The notes below the pieces were generated by a model. That model did no database searches. It was given only the letters and a program-made list of their open reading frames with translations, and had not been told where the DNA came from. From contig JALLBK010000015.1 of NCBI GenBank assembly GCA_036940085.1, positions 1 through 52,617 of the forward strand: DNA of 52,617 nucleotides, read 5' to 3'. Numbering within the stretch: the stretch's first letter is position 1; the number at the start of each line of letters is the position of its first letter. Shown in pieces: positions 42,701 through 51,796 of the stretch. This DNA comes from Discostella pseudostelligera. Taxonomy: Eukaryota > Bacillariophyta > Thalassiosirophyceae > Thalassiosirales > Thalassiosiraceae. The position numbers were made by a program, and so were the translations under genes.

Positions 42701-43454
42701 CTCCGATCCTCAATTTTGTGGTATACTCGCACCGGGCATTGCGGGCACTACCTACGGAGGTGGGACGGGATTGGCCACGAGTTATACCGGGGGTGGAAGG
42801 GGTGCCATAGGATTGGTCTCGGGACCATCGCGGGGAGGGAGTATGTGGCAGACTCCGGCGGGAGTTGGAAGTGGTAAGAATAGCAATACTACAAGTGTCG
42901 AGAAGAAACCGTTGGTGAAGGAGAAGTCAGTCATTCCGTTGGAGGTTCCATCATCGACTGTTGTCGCTGCCCCTACTCTTTCCAGGTCGTCGTCAGCCGA
43001 TGATAGACGATCACCAGCGCCATGCGATGATGCCCCCCTCTCATCGCCGCCGCCGACATTGACCACCTCCGCCGAGAAGAGGCCGTGCCCGACGCCAAGC
43101 GATGCATCCATAGGAGTAGTAGTTACCTCTCGAGAAAAGGAAAAGAAGAATAAGAAGCAAAAGCGAGCCACGTGTCTGCTCACCACCGGCGATCGGAATA
43201 CGACCGCTACCGAAATAGCCTCCGGAATGGCCGGGCCGGAATTCCCCGCTGGTTGGGTGATAAAGACGTATCGTCGTTCTGGAGGGGAGACCATTGGCAA
43301 AACAGATCGGTTCTGGTTTAGCCCCGGACGGAATATTCGATTTCGAGCGAAGAAGCACGCGATGGCATTTGTGGAAATATTAAATGAGGAAGATGTTGGT
43401 GGAGATGAAGACAAGGCTGCGGAAATTTACAGAACTCGAGGGTTGCACTTTTGA
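39770..43454 (+). CDS. HMG-box protein with C-terminal MBD-like domain, split by an assembly duplication
   Basis: Two apparent ORFs (39770-42085 and 41736-43454) are one gene. An exact 72-bp duplication plus one N (73 bases) sits between the frames, and collapsing it gives one 1203-aa ORF. The N-terminal 100 residues are mostly Asp/Glu runs. An HMG box is near residues 485-560 (GARSSYIFFTNDQRP, FTEQGIIMGERWRAL, EEKRPYENLAAEDKERH). A second charged helical region lies near 790 (VVKRRAYAQAVKDREHA). The last 70 residues (EFPAGWVIKTYRRSGGE, DRFWFSPGRNIRFRAKKHAMAFVEIL) resemble an MBD/TAM fold: GW start, R-x-x-G, then D-x-aromatic-x-x-SP and basic FR. A chromatin or DNA-binding role is inferred. 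The gap N at 39761 leaves the 5' end uncertain. Confidence 0.75.
41854..41998. repeat. Exact 72-bp direct duplication across an assembly N
   Basis: Copies at 41854-41925 and 41927-41998 are identical and separated only by the N at 41926. This is the pattern of two contigs that overlap at their ends but were joined with a placeholder base. The 73 extra bases shift the reading frame. Confidence 0.92.
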
Positions 43455-43563
43455 TTGATTGAGAGTTTATAACACAGAGGAAATGTACACCACCTATTGT
43501 TTAAGGTGTGAGTCTATGCATTAAAACGTACCATCATAAAGTTATGCAATGCATCATTAATTA

Positions 43564-45501
43564 TCATGATATACCATAGAGTTGTAAACTGCCAGGACAT
43601 TCTTTTTGAACCCTCATTGCGATGTCGCTATCATCGTCGTCATCGTCCGATGGCACGTCATGAAATTGTCGAGAACCAACAGCAACAGCGAGCAGGCCGG
43701 TAAACTTTTTATTTCCGATGCCCTTCCCGGCACAATCCAAATAGGAAACACCATTCACCGCATGGCCATTGTTGTTTTCTACGCACAAAGTACGATCTAA
43801 TTGTCCACTCGCAACGTCATATATCTTCACCATTCCACCATCATCACCGCCGCCGCCACTCGCTACAAACATCTGTTTTCCAAATGGATCAATATCAAAT
43901 TGCAACCTTTGATTGGTATCTCCATCATCTCGCGCATAGGACCGCAATCCACAAATCGGTCTACTTTCTTTTCTATCTTCATTCCCCGACAATGCCCGTA
44001 CATCCCACGACAGTACAACATTCGATCGACGGGAGGCACTGAACAGAACGTATGGATTGTTGGCATTCGATGGAGACCACTGGAGATTTGTCACGCCTCC
44101 GCGAGCACGAGATTGGAACCAATTCACTCGAGCCGAGGAGAAGAGATTGTTATTTTCGCCATCGCCATCGTCACCATCATCATTGTTGTTACTATTGTCA
44201 CCAAAAGGCCTAGCAATACTACTATCCACAAACCTCCGTTTCTTTCTTGAAAAGGCACGACCATGCCCCACCACAGCCAACCCACCATGCAACACAATCG
44301 TCCCCGACGAATGGTGATTGGACATGCGATCATCGTAGATGTAAATGGATGCTGGTGAGTATGTCCCCACGGCAAAGACATTGGGTGAGAATGGGCCACA
44401 CCCGCCACCGCCATTACTCCCACCGGTGGTACCATCACCACATCCTCCTCCTCCTTTCGGAAAAGCAATCGAGGATGGTATACCCTTTTGACCATCCTTA
44501 CTCCTGCGCGTCTTACCCAACCGTGCAATCAACCCTTCTCGTCCAGGGATGCATGTATCAAAGACTACAATTGTTCGATCACTTTTGAATCCAGTTCCAT
44601 AAATCTTACTTCCATCGGGACTAAATGCCACCACAGTGGGGCCTTCCATCTCATCGACATTATTGTATGGTCGATAGGACGCACGTAATTGAGAGGTGTA
44701 GGCATCAATTAAATGTATGGGTGAGGCGTGTCCTCGACAAGATATAAAAAAGGAGGTTATTGGGTTGGTGGAGTTCATATGGGGGTACCATGCGTAGGAA
44801 GCGTAGGAGGAGGGGGGTGGTGACCCACCGAGATGGGAGGAGAGGGATGCTGTCCATGAATAATGATGGCGACGGTGATGCTGAATATGGTGATTGGTTT
44901 CATCTTTGGTTGTAGTGGTAGAATGAATTGTCGAGGTAGTAGTACCAAGTGGACGATTTTGATTGTGGGAAAACCCTCCTCCTCCATCATCATCATTGCC
45001 GTCAACAGCTGCTGCAGTGGCAGTAGCCACTTCATCATCTTCATCATCACCGAGCACTATATGATTCGACGCCAAATAGCCAAACGGAGTATCGTACAAT
45101 CGAATAACACCATCCGAGGATGTGGCCGTCAAAACACACGTTCCATCTGGCGAGAAGGTACATCCCGTGGGATAATTCTCAGTATTGTAATTGCTAGTGT
45201 CAAGAAGTATGTCGTTGCTTTCTGCTAACAGCAGCAGGTGCTGTTGCTGTTGCCGTGCATCGTTGCAAAGCAGCCTCTTCGATGATTGGGGAGTCAATGA
45301 CAGTGACGAAGAGACCGGACGAGCGTTTTCCGATTGATGAAAGCAACCCGACGACGCAGCAGCCGGCGCCGCCGTCACAGGCGAGGCCATCGACATTGAG
45401 GAAGGGTCATGTTCACATTGAGCAAGAATGTCAATGTCGCCACATCTTCGATCGACGCTCAAGCTCGAGCCAGACTGCATTTCTTCAAACGCGTCGTTCA
45501 T
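43564..45501 (-). CDS. WRAP53: WRAP53/TCAB1-like WD40 protein
   Basis: A 645-aa beta-propeller protein. The order of blocks follows WRAP53 (telomerase Cajal body protein 1): NYPTGCTFSPDGTCVLT near residue 105, SFFISCRGHASPIHLIDAYTSQLRASYRPYNNVDE near 250, PDGSKIYGTGF with the TIVVFDT-PGREG repeat near 300, GIPSSIAFP and AVGTYSPASIYIYDD near 340-390, FSASRRSNVVLSWDVR near 500, and TNQRLQFDIDPFGKQMFVASG near 540. In animals the protein binds the CAB box of scaRNAs and telomerase RNA and delivers them to Cajal bodies. Insertions of Gly, Asn and Asp lengthen the loops between blades. A role in telomerase or scaRNA handling is inferred from the family. Confidence 0.85.
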   Translation of the reverse strand: MNDAFEEMQSGSSLSVDRRCGDIDILAQCEHDPSSMSMASPVTAAPAAASSGCFHQSENARPVSSSLSLTPQSSKRLLCNDARQQQQHLLLLAESNDILLDTSNYNTENYPTGCTFSPDGTCVLTATSSDGVIRLYDTPFGYLASNHIVLGDDEDDEVATATAAAVDGNDDDGGGGFSHNQNRPLGTTTSTIHSTTTTKDETNHHIQHHRRHHYSWTASLSSHLGGSPPPSSYASYAWYPHMNSTNPITSFFISCRGHASPIHLIDAYTSQLRASYRPYNNVDEMEGPTVVAFSPDGSKIYGTGFKSDRTIVVFDTCIPGREGLIARLGKTRRSKDGQKGIPSSIAFPKGGGGCGDGTTGGSNGGGGCGPFSPNVFAVGTYSPASIYIYDDRMSNHHSSGTIVLHGGLAVVGHGRAFSRKKRRFVDSSIARPFGDNSNNNDDGDDGDGENNNLFSSARVNWFQSRARGGVTNLQWSPSNANNPYVLFSASRRSNVVLSWDVRALSGNEDRKESRPICGLRSYARDDGDTNQRLQFDIDPFGKQMFVASGGGGDDGGMVKIYDVASGQLDRTLCVENNNGHAVNGVSYLDCAGKGIGNKKFTGLLAVAVGSRQFHDVPSDDDDDDSDIAMRVQKECPGSLQLYGIS

Positions 45502-45679
45502 CTACCGCGATCGGCAGTTGAATGAAGATAGGTGTATCGATACCAGTATTTCATAATATCTGGCCGCCATGGAGCCTATGGTACAGCTAACAGCTACAGC
45601 GTACCATTTCGCATTTTTTGTCTCAGTTTGAATTCTACACACATCTCGGAACTCTAGAGGCCCAATCTCAAGAGAAAAG

Positions 45680-45746
45680 GGCATACGATTTTGGCTAGAT
45701 ACGATTTTGGGTTACGATTTCTGTCCGTCGTCCAAAATCGTATGCC
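45680..45746. repeat. Left-end hairpin of the outer element
   Basis: A perfect 15-bp inverted repeat, GGCATACGATTTTGG at 45680-45694 and its complement at 45732-45746, encloses a 37-nt loop. The loop holds two further TACGATTT words. Confidence 0.85.
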
Positions 45747-45875
45747 GATTGCTGTTTCTTGACGTTCGATTTCCAAAATAGAGAATACGATTTTGATACG
45801 ATTATTTTTGGGGAAACTGTTGAAACACGCTCACTTTATTTGTTTCTCTCTTCGTTTACCAAATTTTCCTATTTT

Positions 45876-46240
45876 GCTGTCAAAATACCACGAAATTTTG
45901 GTAAAAATAAAAAAGCTGTTGAAACACCACGTTTTAAAACCTATTTTCAAAAATCTGTTGGAATACCTAAAAACGACTGTTTAAATACCAAATAGTTGCT
46001 TTTGTGTTACCTACTGAAAAGGTGTCCTGTTGTATTACCACATTTTAATCTGCTTTCTTGTGTTTTTGATGTTGCGAAACATGTGAAACATGTGTTGCAT
46101 AATGGTAGGCATCAGATGGCTAGATTAGCAGTGTGTCCAGATCATGTCCTTGCCAGCAAATAATTTGGCTTTTAGAATACCATAAATATGTAGCTTTTAG
46201 AATACCACGACTTTAAGTTGGGAACATTTTTAAATACCAC
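45876..46240. repeat. Left subterminal repeats of the Mutator-like element
   Basis: Degenerate copies of CTGTTNNAATACCACG occur near 45876, 45914, 45950, 45979, 46028, 46176, 46193 and 46226. Their reverse complements populate the right end. Such arrays are probably transposase-binding sites (inference). Confidence 0.6.
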
Positions 46241-46470
46241 GAATAATAATAAATTTGCCCTGCTCGGTTACTTTTTATTTGATAAAGCCTAAAATCACCT
46301 CATGGGGAGAATATTCTTGCTTCATCCCTAACAGATTGTGGTTTTTTAGTGATACCCAAATGAAGAATGATCGACTTGTTACTTCTTACTCCTATTCACA
46401 ATCAAGATGAAAATCAAATGCAGGGAGTTCAGCTCATTGAAACTCCACGGATCTCACCCCATGGTCCCCA

Positions 46471-49182
46471 TTGCACATTGTCATCAAACACAACATGGTG
46501 ATAGGGGTGCGGCAATCCATTTATGATTTGTCTCTTGGAGTACCCAATATAATACCTCCACTATGCCTCCCCGGACAAAGAAAAAGCTCCACCCCAACCC
46601 CCCCCCTCGTATGGTTGTCACTCGTCACTCGTCGCACAGCTGCATTGTTGTTTGGCGCCGATAATGTTGCACCCACCGTCAATAATGCCACCACCGCCGT
46701 CGATAATGTAGCACCCACCATTAATTGTGCCACCACCAATATTCCACCCAGCACCGCTGGCGCAGTCGACAATGTTGCACCCACCATTAATTGTGCCACC
46801 ACCATCGATAATATTCCACCCTCCACTGTCGCCCTTGATAATGTTGCACCCACCATCAATAATGCCACCACCGCCGTCGATAATGTTGCACCCACCATTG
46901 ATTGTGCCACCACCGTCGATAAAATTCCACCCACCGCTGGCGCTGTCAATTATGTAGCACCAACCATTAATTGTGCCACCAATGTCAATAATATTCCACC
47001 CTCTGCTGGCGCCATCGATAATGTTGCACCCACCATCAATACTGCCATGGGCGCCGTCGATAATAGTATTGTAGACACCATCAATAGTACCACCACCGTC
47101 AGTAATATTCCACCCACCCATGATGTGAAGGAAGACACGGTAGCAAATGAAGTGCAGGAGGATGATGAAGTAGAGGCAGGTGATGATAGTTGTGATGGCA
47201 ACGAGGAGGATGAATCAGAGGAAGGAGATGATAGTTGTGATGGCGACTATAAACAGCCAGATTCAGATTTGGACTTGGATTCAAGTGGGGATGAGGATGT
47301 TGTTCTGTCTTCGAGATTTGTAGGGAACACTGCATTGAAGAGTCTCTTTGGTGCGGTCGATGATAGTTACTTTGATGATGATGACGATGACGAGTCCATG
47401 GCTTCCATGACACTAGATGGACATAGCCCAGTGTGATGCGGACGTCCTAAGACGGGGAAGATTAAATTTGCAAAGAAGCGACCTCCTACCGGAGCACCAG
47501 AATCAGAGATAGAAGAGTATGAAACGGAAAGAAAGCAATTCTATGACAAAGAGAGGAAAAAGAAGTTGGTGAGCCCCAACAAACGATCACTAGCAGAGTA
47601 TACTGGCAATCACCACCCAACACTTCTTCGCACCATGAGTGATGTGGAACAATCACGGTTGATGAAAGGGCAAACTTTCAAGACAAAAGATATTCTTCTC
47701 TTGCGAACAAAAGAGGAAGCCAACCTTCGTGGTATCAGCATCAAGGTGGAGAAATCTGACTTGTATCACTTCATATGTTGGAGCCGCGATTTCCCTTCAT
47801 TCACAGTCATTGCCTACCATTCCATTACCAATGGCTACCAGGTAAGAGTAGCCCAGGTGCGTGAAATGGATAATGATCCTGACTGGAATGGAATCATTCC
47901 CGGAGGTAAGTCATTCTGATAATGCACCATGTTGAGATTTCTTTGAATGATATGGATACTAACCGATTCACCAGTTACCGACAAGAAGACCCACAAGAAG
48001 ACCCCCATTACCGACAAGAAGACCACAGCCAAGTCTAAGGATCAAGAGGAGAAGAAAGTTCGGGGTAAAGTAACACCGTACAAGGCAAAGGATCTTGTCT
48101 CTCTGGTTCGCAGTGCAATAACAAAGAACCCAAGCTTGTCCAATAAGGACATGGTCTCGGTACTGTCACCCTACGGCAAGACAGGTAGCAATATTTTCAC
48201 TAATAGTCTTCTACAGAATACATGCATGCTTCCCAGAAAAGAAATATTTGGAGATCCTGCCACAAATGCTACATATGCGCTCGCCCTGAAGTGTGAATTG
48301 GAGAAACATGATCACTTAGTGCATATCTCAATGTTGGACCGTAAACAGACACTCAAAAACATATACACTGTGATCTGGGATGAAGCGAAAGCCCTGGACA
48401 GGACTCCTGACAACATGTCAAAGAAGGAATATTGTCAGAAATGGTGTGCCGATCATGCAGATGAGTTGTATTATTCTCTCGGGGATCAGATGGATCATTT
48501 CACGTTTGTGAATGAATTATTCTTCTCACCCTCAACCGCCCGCCAAAGTGACAGTACCCAAGCTGCAGCGTGTGTTTCAGGCGGATGCAGCACAAAGGCC
48601 GTAAAATTAGCCAGTGACCGAAGGGCAATCCTAACCCCATATGGTGAAACTATATGCCGCCAACATTTCGAGGCCGTTCAGGTGGAAAATTACGAGGTAG
48701 AAATCAGCAACTATGATGACGTGCATGAATGCAATGTCCGTCATTGTGCAGGAGGGGTGGCACATGAAGTGTTAATCCCTGGAGCCCCTGACGAGCATGG
48801 CTCTCGATTTGGCACATGTTCATGTGGAGTGCACAAGATGAAGACAGTTCCTTGTGTGCATATGATTGCAGTGGTGAAGTCAGGCTTGTCAAGTGTTAAT
48901 GTCATGCCATCGTGGTGCTATACGTCCGTGTGGAGAGAGCAATTTGGAGAAGGAACGGTGATGCATGCGGGTTGTGATATTCAGTACCTTAAGGACAACT
49001 ACCAACCAAATCAAAAGTCACGTTATTGCCCCAAAATATCTGCAGCAGCAAAGACAGGAAGGAAGAAGAATCTGAAACGCTTTAAAAGCCTGTTGGAGAA
49101 AGGTGCAAAGAAGAAGGGGAAGAAGAGACCATTATTGGATGTGGCGGAATTGGGTGAGGATGGGCAGACAGAAGATATGTAA
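46471..49182 (+). CDS. Mutator-like transposase-related ORF with SWIM zinc finger, one in-frame TGA
   Basis: Model join(46471..47905, 47975..49182), read through a single TGA at 47434-47436; no other stop interrupts the frame from 46471 to 47905. The intron is 69 nt with a perfect TACTAAC branch site (47957-47963). Parts in order: 14-residue tandem repeats; an acidic stretch; a basic CGRPKTGKIKFAKKRP patch directly after the stop; a MuDR N-terminal-like region (GQTFKTKDILLLRTKEEANL, CWSRDFPSFTVIAY); KDLVSLVRSAITKNPSLS; and a SWIM zinc finger GTCSCGVHKMKTVPCVHMIA (CxC...CxH) near the end, then a Lys-rich tail. I do not find the DDE catalytic core that normally lies between the MuDR region and the SWIM finger. 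The element may thus be non-autonomous, or the core may be too divergent for me to see. The TGA may be a decay mutation. Confidence 0.6.
46663..47110 (+). repeat. 42-bp tandem repeats encoding DNVAPTIN(N/C)ATT units
   Basis: About eight units of a 14-residue repeat (DNVAPTINNATTAV type) alternate with NIPPS(T/A)-type spacers of about nine residues, forming a higher-order repeat. On the minus strand the same DNA is open as Gly/Ile-rich frames, a shadow effect of the repeat. Confidence 0.8.
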
Positions 49183-49304
49183 TATCTAGTGGGGAGAGAT
49201 GAATTGTATGTGAAGACTACAGCGCATCGTAAGATGTAAGATGACACTACAGTAAGATGAACTTCCGGTGCATAAACAGTTCTCCTAAGAGTAGTACTTT
49301 TCAT

Positions 49305-49575
49305 GTGTGGTACTTGAATAGACCAGTAATATTATGAGGTATTCGAACTGTGAAAACCCGCTGTGCGGGAACTGCTCGCAAAAAGCAATGAGACACCCAT
49401 CCTAAATCGATGATGAACTTGCCACCAAGACAGATTGGTAATCCGGCAGTGGTATAATGACATATTCGGAGTAATCGAACAGAGGTTTCCTTTCTAGGTA
49501 TTTGAATAGCCATATTTCAAGATGGAGATATTTGTGGTATTAGAACAGCAGTTTTGAAAGTTAGTATTTCAAAAG
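49305..49575. repeat. Right subterminal repeats of the Mutator-like element
   Basis: Copies of GTGGTATTNRAACAGC, the reverse complement of the left array, occur near 49307, 49338, 49450, 49497, 49533 and 49561. Confidence 0.6.
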
Positions 49576-49903
49576 AAGATCGAATAAAGTGAGCGTGTTT
49601 GGACAGTTTTCCCATTATTTTTTGGAACACATTTCTTGAAGTTCCACGGGGAAAGCAACTTCAGCAAGGATTGTGGTTACATGTGTTGCCCACATTCCTC
49701 TGTCAGTTTTCATTTGAAGGTGAAGAATATCTCTTCCACGTGTAGACATGTCCATACATGATATTTTTGTCTACTCCTACCATAGCTACTCCATACGTGG
49801 AACTTGGATTCACATATCATCTATTGTCATTCATCCACCAATATATTTATGCCAAATAATATCATGCAATCCTTCAGCGTCCCCAACATCGACAACCGCT
49901 ATC

Positions 49904-50305
49904 ATGCAATCCTTCAGTGCCAGCCCCGCTTCAACAGGGATAGAGCCATCCAAGTTTGACAAGTACTTCTCTGGTGGCTACCAAAAGCAAGTGCTGTGTG
50001 CCGCCCATCCTCTGTGCCTCGCCCCGGATCCCTTTGACAGTAGCAAATCACTGCATCGATGTATCGGATGTGGGCTTCATATCCACTGTGAACTATGGTG
50101 CGGAAAATTTTGGAATATCCTGGACATACACCCCCCCAACTTCCAGAGTATGGATACGGCCATATCACATCAGCTGATTTTGTTCCGAGTGACAGTTCGG
50201 TCCTATGTTACCGATGCATCGAATATACCGAGCAGCAGCAAAAACTACCCGCAAAGGATAGTAATGCACAAGTCTCTCTTCCGACCTCTTCATGTTTGTC
50301 TCTGA
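49904..50305 (+). CDS. Possible zinc-binding ORF of the outer element, probably decayed
   Basis: The frame opens at 49748, but the Met at 49904 precedes the more protein-like part. Cys/His residues cluster: LCAAHPLC, HRCIGCGLHIHCELWCG. A matching YRC pair (VLCYRCIEY) lies just downstream in a frame offset by one base, after a run of seven C near 50130. This suggests a PHD/RING-like zinc ligand set broken by a frameshift. An 18-bp direct repeat (TATCATGCAATCCTTCAG at 49860 and 49900) overlaps the start. I do not recognise the family. Confidence 0.35.
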   Translation: MQSFSASPASTGIEPSKFDKYFSGGYQKQVLCAAHPLCLAPDPFDSSKSLHRCIGCGLHIHCELWCGKFWNILDIHPPNFQSMDTAISHQLILFRVTVRSYVTDASNIPSSSKNYPQRIVMHKSLFRPLHVCL

Positions 50306-50314
50306 CGGAAGAGA

Positions 50315-50581
50315 TTACAACAACATAATAAACTCATCTTCCACTGTCATTTCCTGGATTTGTTGATTCAGATTAGATAGTAGTCCAATAACCACAGCGG
50401 AAGAAGCAGTCAATGATGTCGATGAAGAAGTATCAATGCCACCCTCGATCAGGTCACTGGCACTCGTAGTCTGAGCAAAGAGAGAGCGGATGCTATTGGG
50501 TGGGTGGTGTGCATGAAATCCTTGACGAATGAAAATCGTAAAAACAAAATCGTAGGCCAAAATTGTAGGAAAACCAATCAA
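50315..50581 (-). CDS. Short minus-strand ORF in the outer element
   Basis: An 88-aa ORF whose C-terminal half (GLLSNLNQQIQEMTVEDEF) has amphipathic helical character. It converges with the zinc-binding ORF. There is no homology I can name; it may be an exon remnant of an element gene or chance. Confidence 0.2.
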   Translation of the reverse strand: MIGFPTILAYDFVFTIFIRQGFHAHHPPNSIRSLFAQTTSASDLIEGGIDTSSSTSLTASSAVVIGLLSNLNQQIQEMTVEDEFIMLL

Positions 50582-50608
50582 AAATGGGGATTTTGAAAGA
50601 GGGTTTCC

Positions 50609-50692
50609 TATGATTTTGGGTTACGATTTTATTTTTATGATTTTGTGACGTCATCCTATAATCGTAACCCAAAATCGTAACCCAAAATCATA
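50609..50692. repeat. Right-end hairpin of the outer element
   Basis: A perfect 22-bp inverted repeat at 50609-50630 and 50671-50692 has a 40-nt loop. The loop holds a TGACGTCA palindrome (50646-50653). The arms are ATGATTTTGGGTTACGATT-type sequence, related to the left hairpin. Confidence 0.85.
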
Positions 50693-50925
50693 TGCCTTTT
50701 TCTCTTGAGATTATGGGCCTTATGGCCAACATTTGGGTTCTCTTTATGAGAGGAGCTGTATGACCCAATTTATTTTAATTCTACATACAGAGGAATCATC
50801 AAAGCCTTCGCAACTCAACCCAGCCATTATCCCACAGCACCACCACCACTTTCCATTTCCAACAGCCATTAGTTGTTCAGTAGAAGATAAACCAAAAGTA
50901 TAGAGATAAGATATCTACCATGGTG

Positions 50926-50945
50926 CTAGCCCCCAGGGGGGCTAG
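50926..50945. repeat. G/C-rich near-perfect palindrome
   Basis: CTAGCCCCC and GGGGGCTAG arms of 9 bp are separated by two bases, in otherwise mixed-composition DNA. A cruciform or protein site is possible. Confidence 0.7.
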
Positions 50946-51715
50946 GGATGGTAGGGGGTGTGCTCATGATGATGATGATGCATGAAGAATACTGCAGCTG
51001 CAGACTGCAGACTGCAGAGGATGCAGGAGGCTGATTGGTGGTGGTGCACAAGGTAGAGGTCTGAAGCTTGGTGCTATGTCTATGTGAAGGTCAAATAGCC
51101 CTCATTCAGCCCTCATTCAAATTGTGCATTCTGCTATGCATGGATGTAAAGACAAGTAAAGCAGTCAAGAATAGTATGCAATACAAGTAGAGGAGGTAAA
51201 ATTTCTTGAGAACTAAAACCACTGCCTAGCACCAAGTAGTGGTAATGGTGTCTTGCACCATCTTCTTGCTCCTTGCTGCTCATATTCCCTTGAATCCTTC
51301 ATTTCCTTGGTCATTGCAGTGCAATGGCCAAGGAATATCATGGGCTGCTGTATTGATGATGACCAATTCTCAATTCTGGATGACAACAGACTGCTGTTGG
51401 CTGTGTTGTTCTTCATTCTTCATTTATCATGAACAACAATTCACAAAATCTGAAAACTCACTCTACACCAGTTGCCTCATCCCTCATCATCCCTTCATTC
51501 ATCCATCCCATTCAATGATAGCTGATGTTGCACTGCATTGATAATGCAGGGTTGTGTGCTCTGTGTTACTGCTGTTTGCTGTTGTTATCTGTTATTCATG
51601 AAGTTATGGATTTATGGTTGAAATAAATGTGACTGCCTTCCTTGTGCTGTCCCTTCATCTTGAGTTCATTCATCCATATTATGGGCTCTGGTGTATCATT
51701 GATGCTTACTCCTTC

Positions 51716-51796
51716 TGCTTCTTCTTTCTTCTTCTCACCACATGTACTATTGGTGCTTACTCACTCCTCCTGCTTCTTCTTTCTTCTTCTCACCAC
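51716..51796. repeat. 26-bp direct repeat of CT-rich sequence
   Basis: Identical 26-bp copies (TGCTTCTTCTTTC...CACCAC) lie at 51716-51741 and 51771-51796. Both are preceded by a GTGCTTACTC-like segment, so the duplicated unit is about 45-55 bp. Confidence 0.8.

Larger units (their letters stand above)
45810..49613 (+). mobile_element. Mutator-like DNA transposon (3,804 bp)
   Basis: Terminal inverted repeats of 31 bp (45810-45840 and 49583-49613) start GGGGAAACTGT and GGGAAAACTGT and match at 28 of 31 positions. Both contain AAACACGCTCACTTTATT. The element is flanked by an exact 9-bp direct repeat ATTATTTTT (45801-45809 and 49614-49622). A 9-bp target duplication, long inverted repeats and an encoded SWIM zinc finger together define a Mutator-like element. 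It lies in the left arm of the outer element, so it inserted later. Confidence 0.85.
45658..50720. mobile_element. Outer inverted-repeat element (about 1.25 kb) interrupted by a Mutator-like element
   Basis: Terminal segments 45664-45694 and 50682-50712 are inverted copies with 2 mismatches in 31 bp, and the similarity extends to AGGCCC/GGGCCT at 45658 and 50720. Both ends are rich in ACGATTTTGG words in both orientations. Subtracting the inner element and one target duplication leaves about 1,250 bp, including a possible zinc-binding ORF at 49904. I found no clear target duplication for the outer element and cannot name its superfamily. Confidence 0.65.

Noticed and set aside
46521..47121. 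Long minus-strand frames rich in Gly/Ile/Val
   Set aside because: They are antisense shadows of the 42-bp tandem repeat in the plus-strand ORF.
45658..50720. CRISPR array or integron reading of the repeated ACGATTTTGG words
   Set aside because: Spacing is irregular, orientation is mixed and the words form hairpins at element ends; the genome is eukaryotic.
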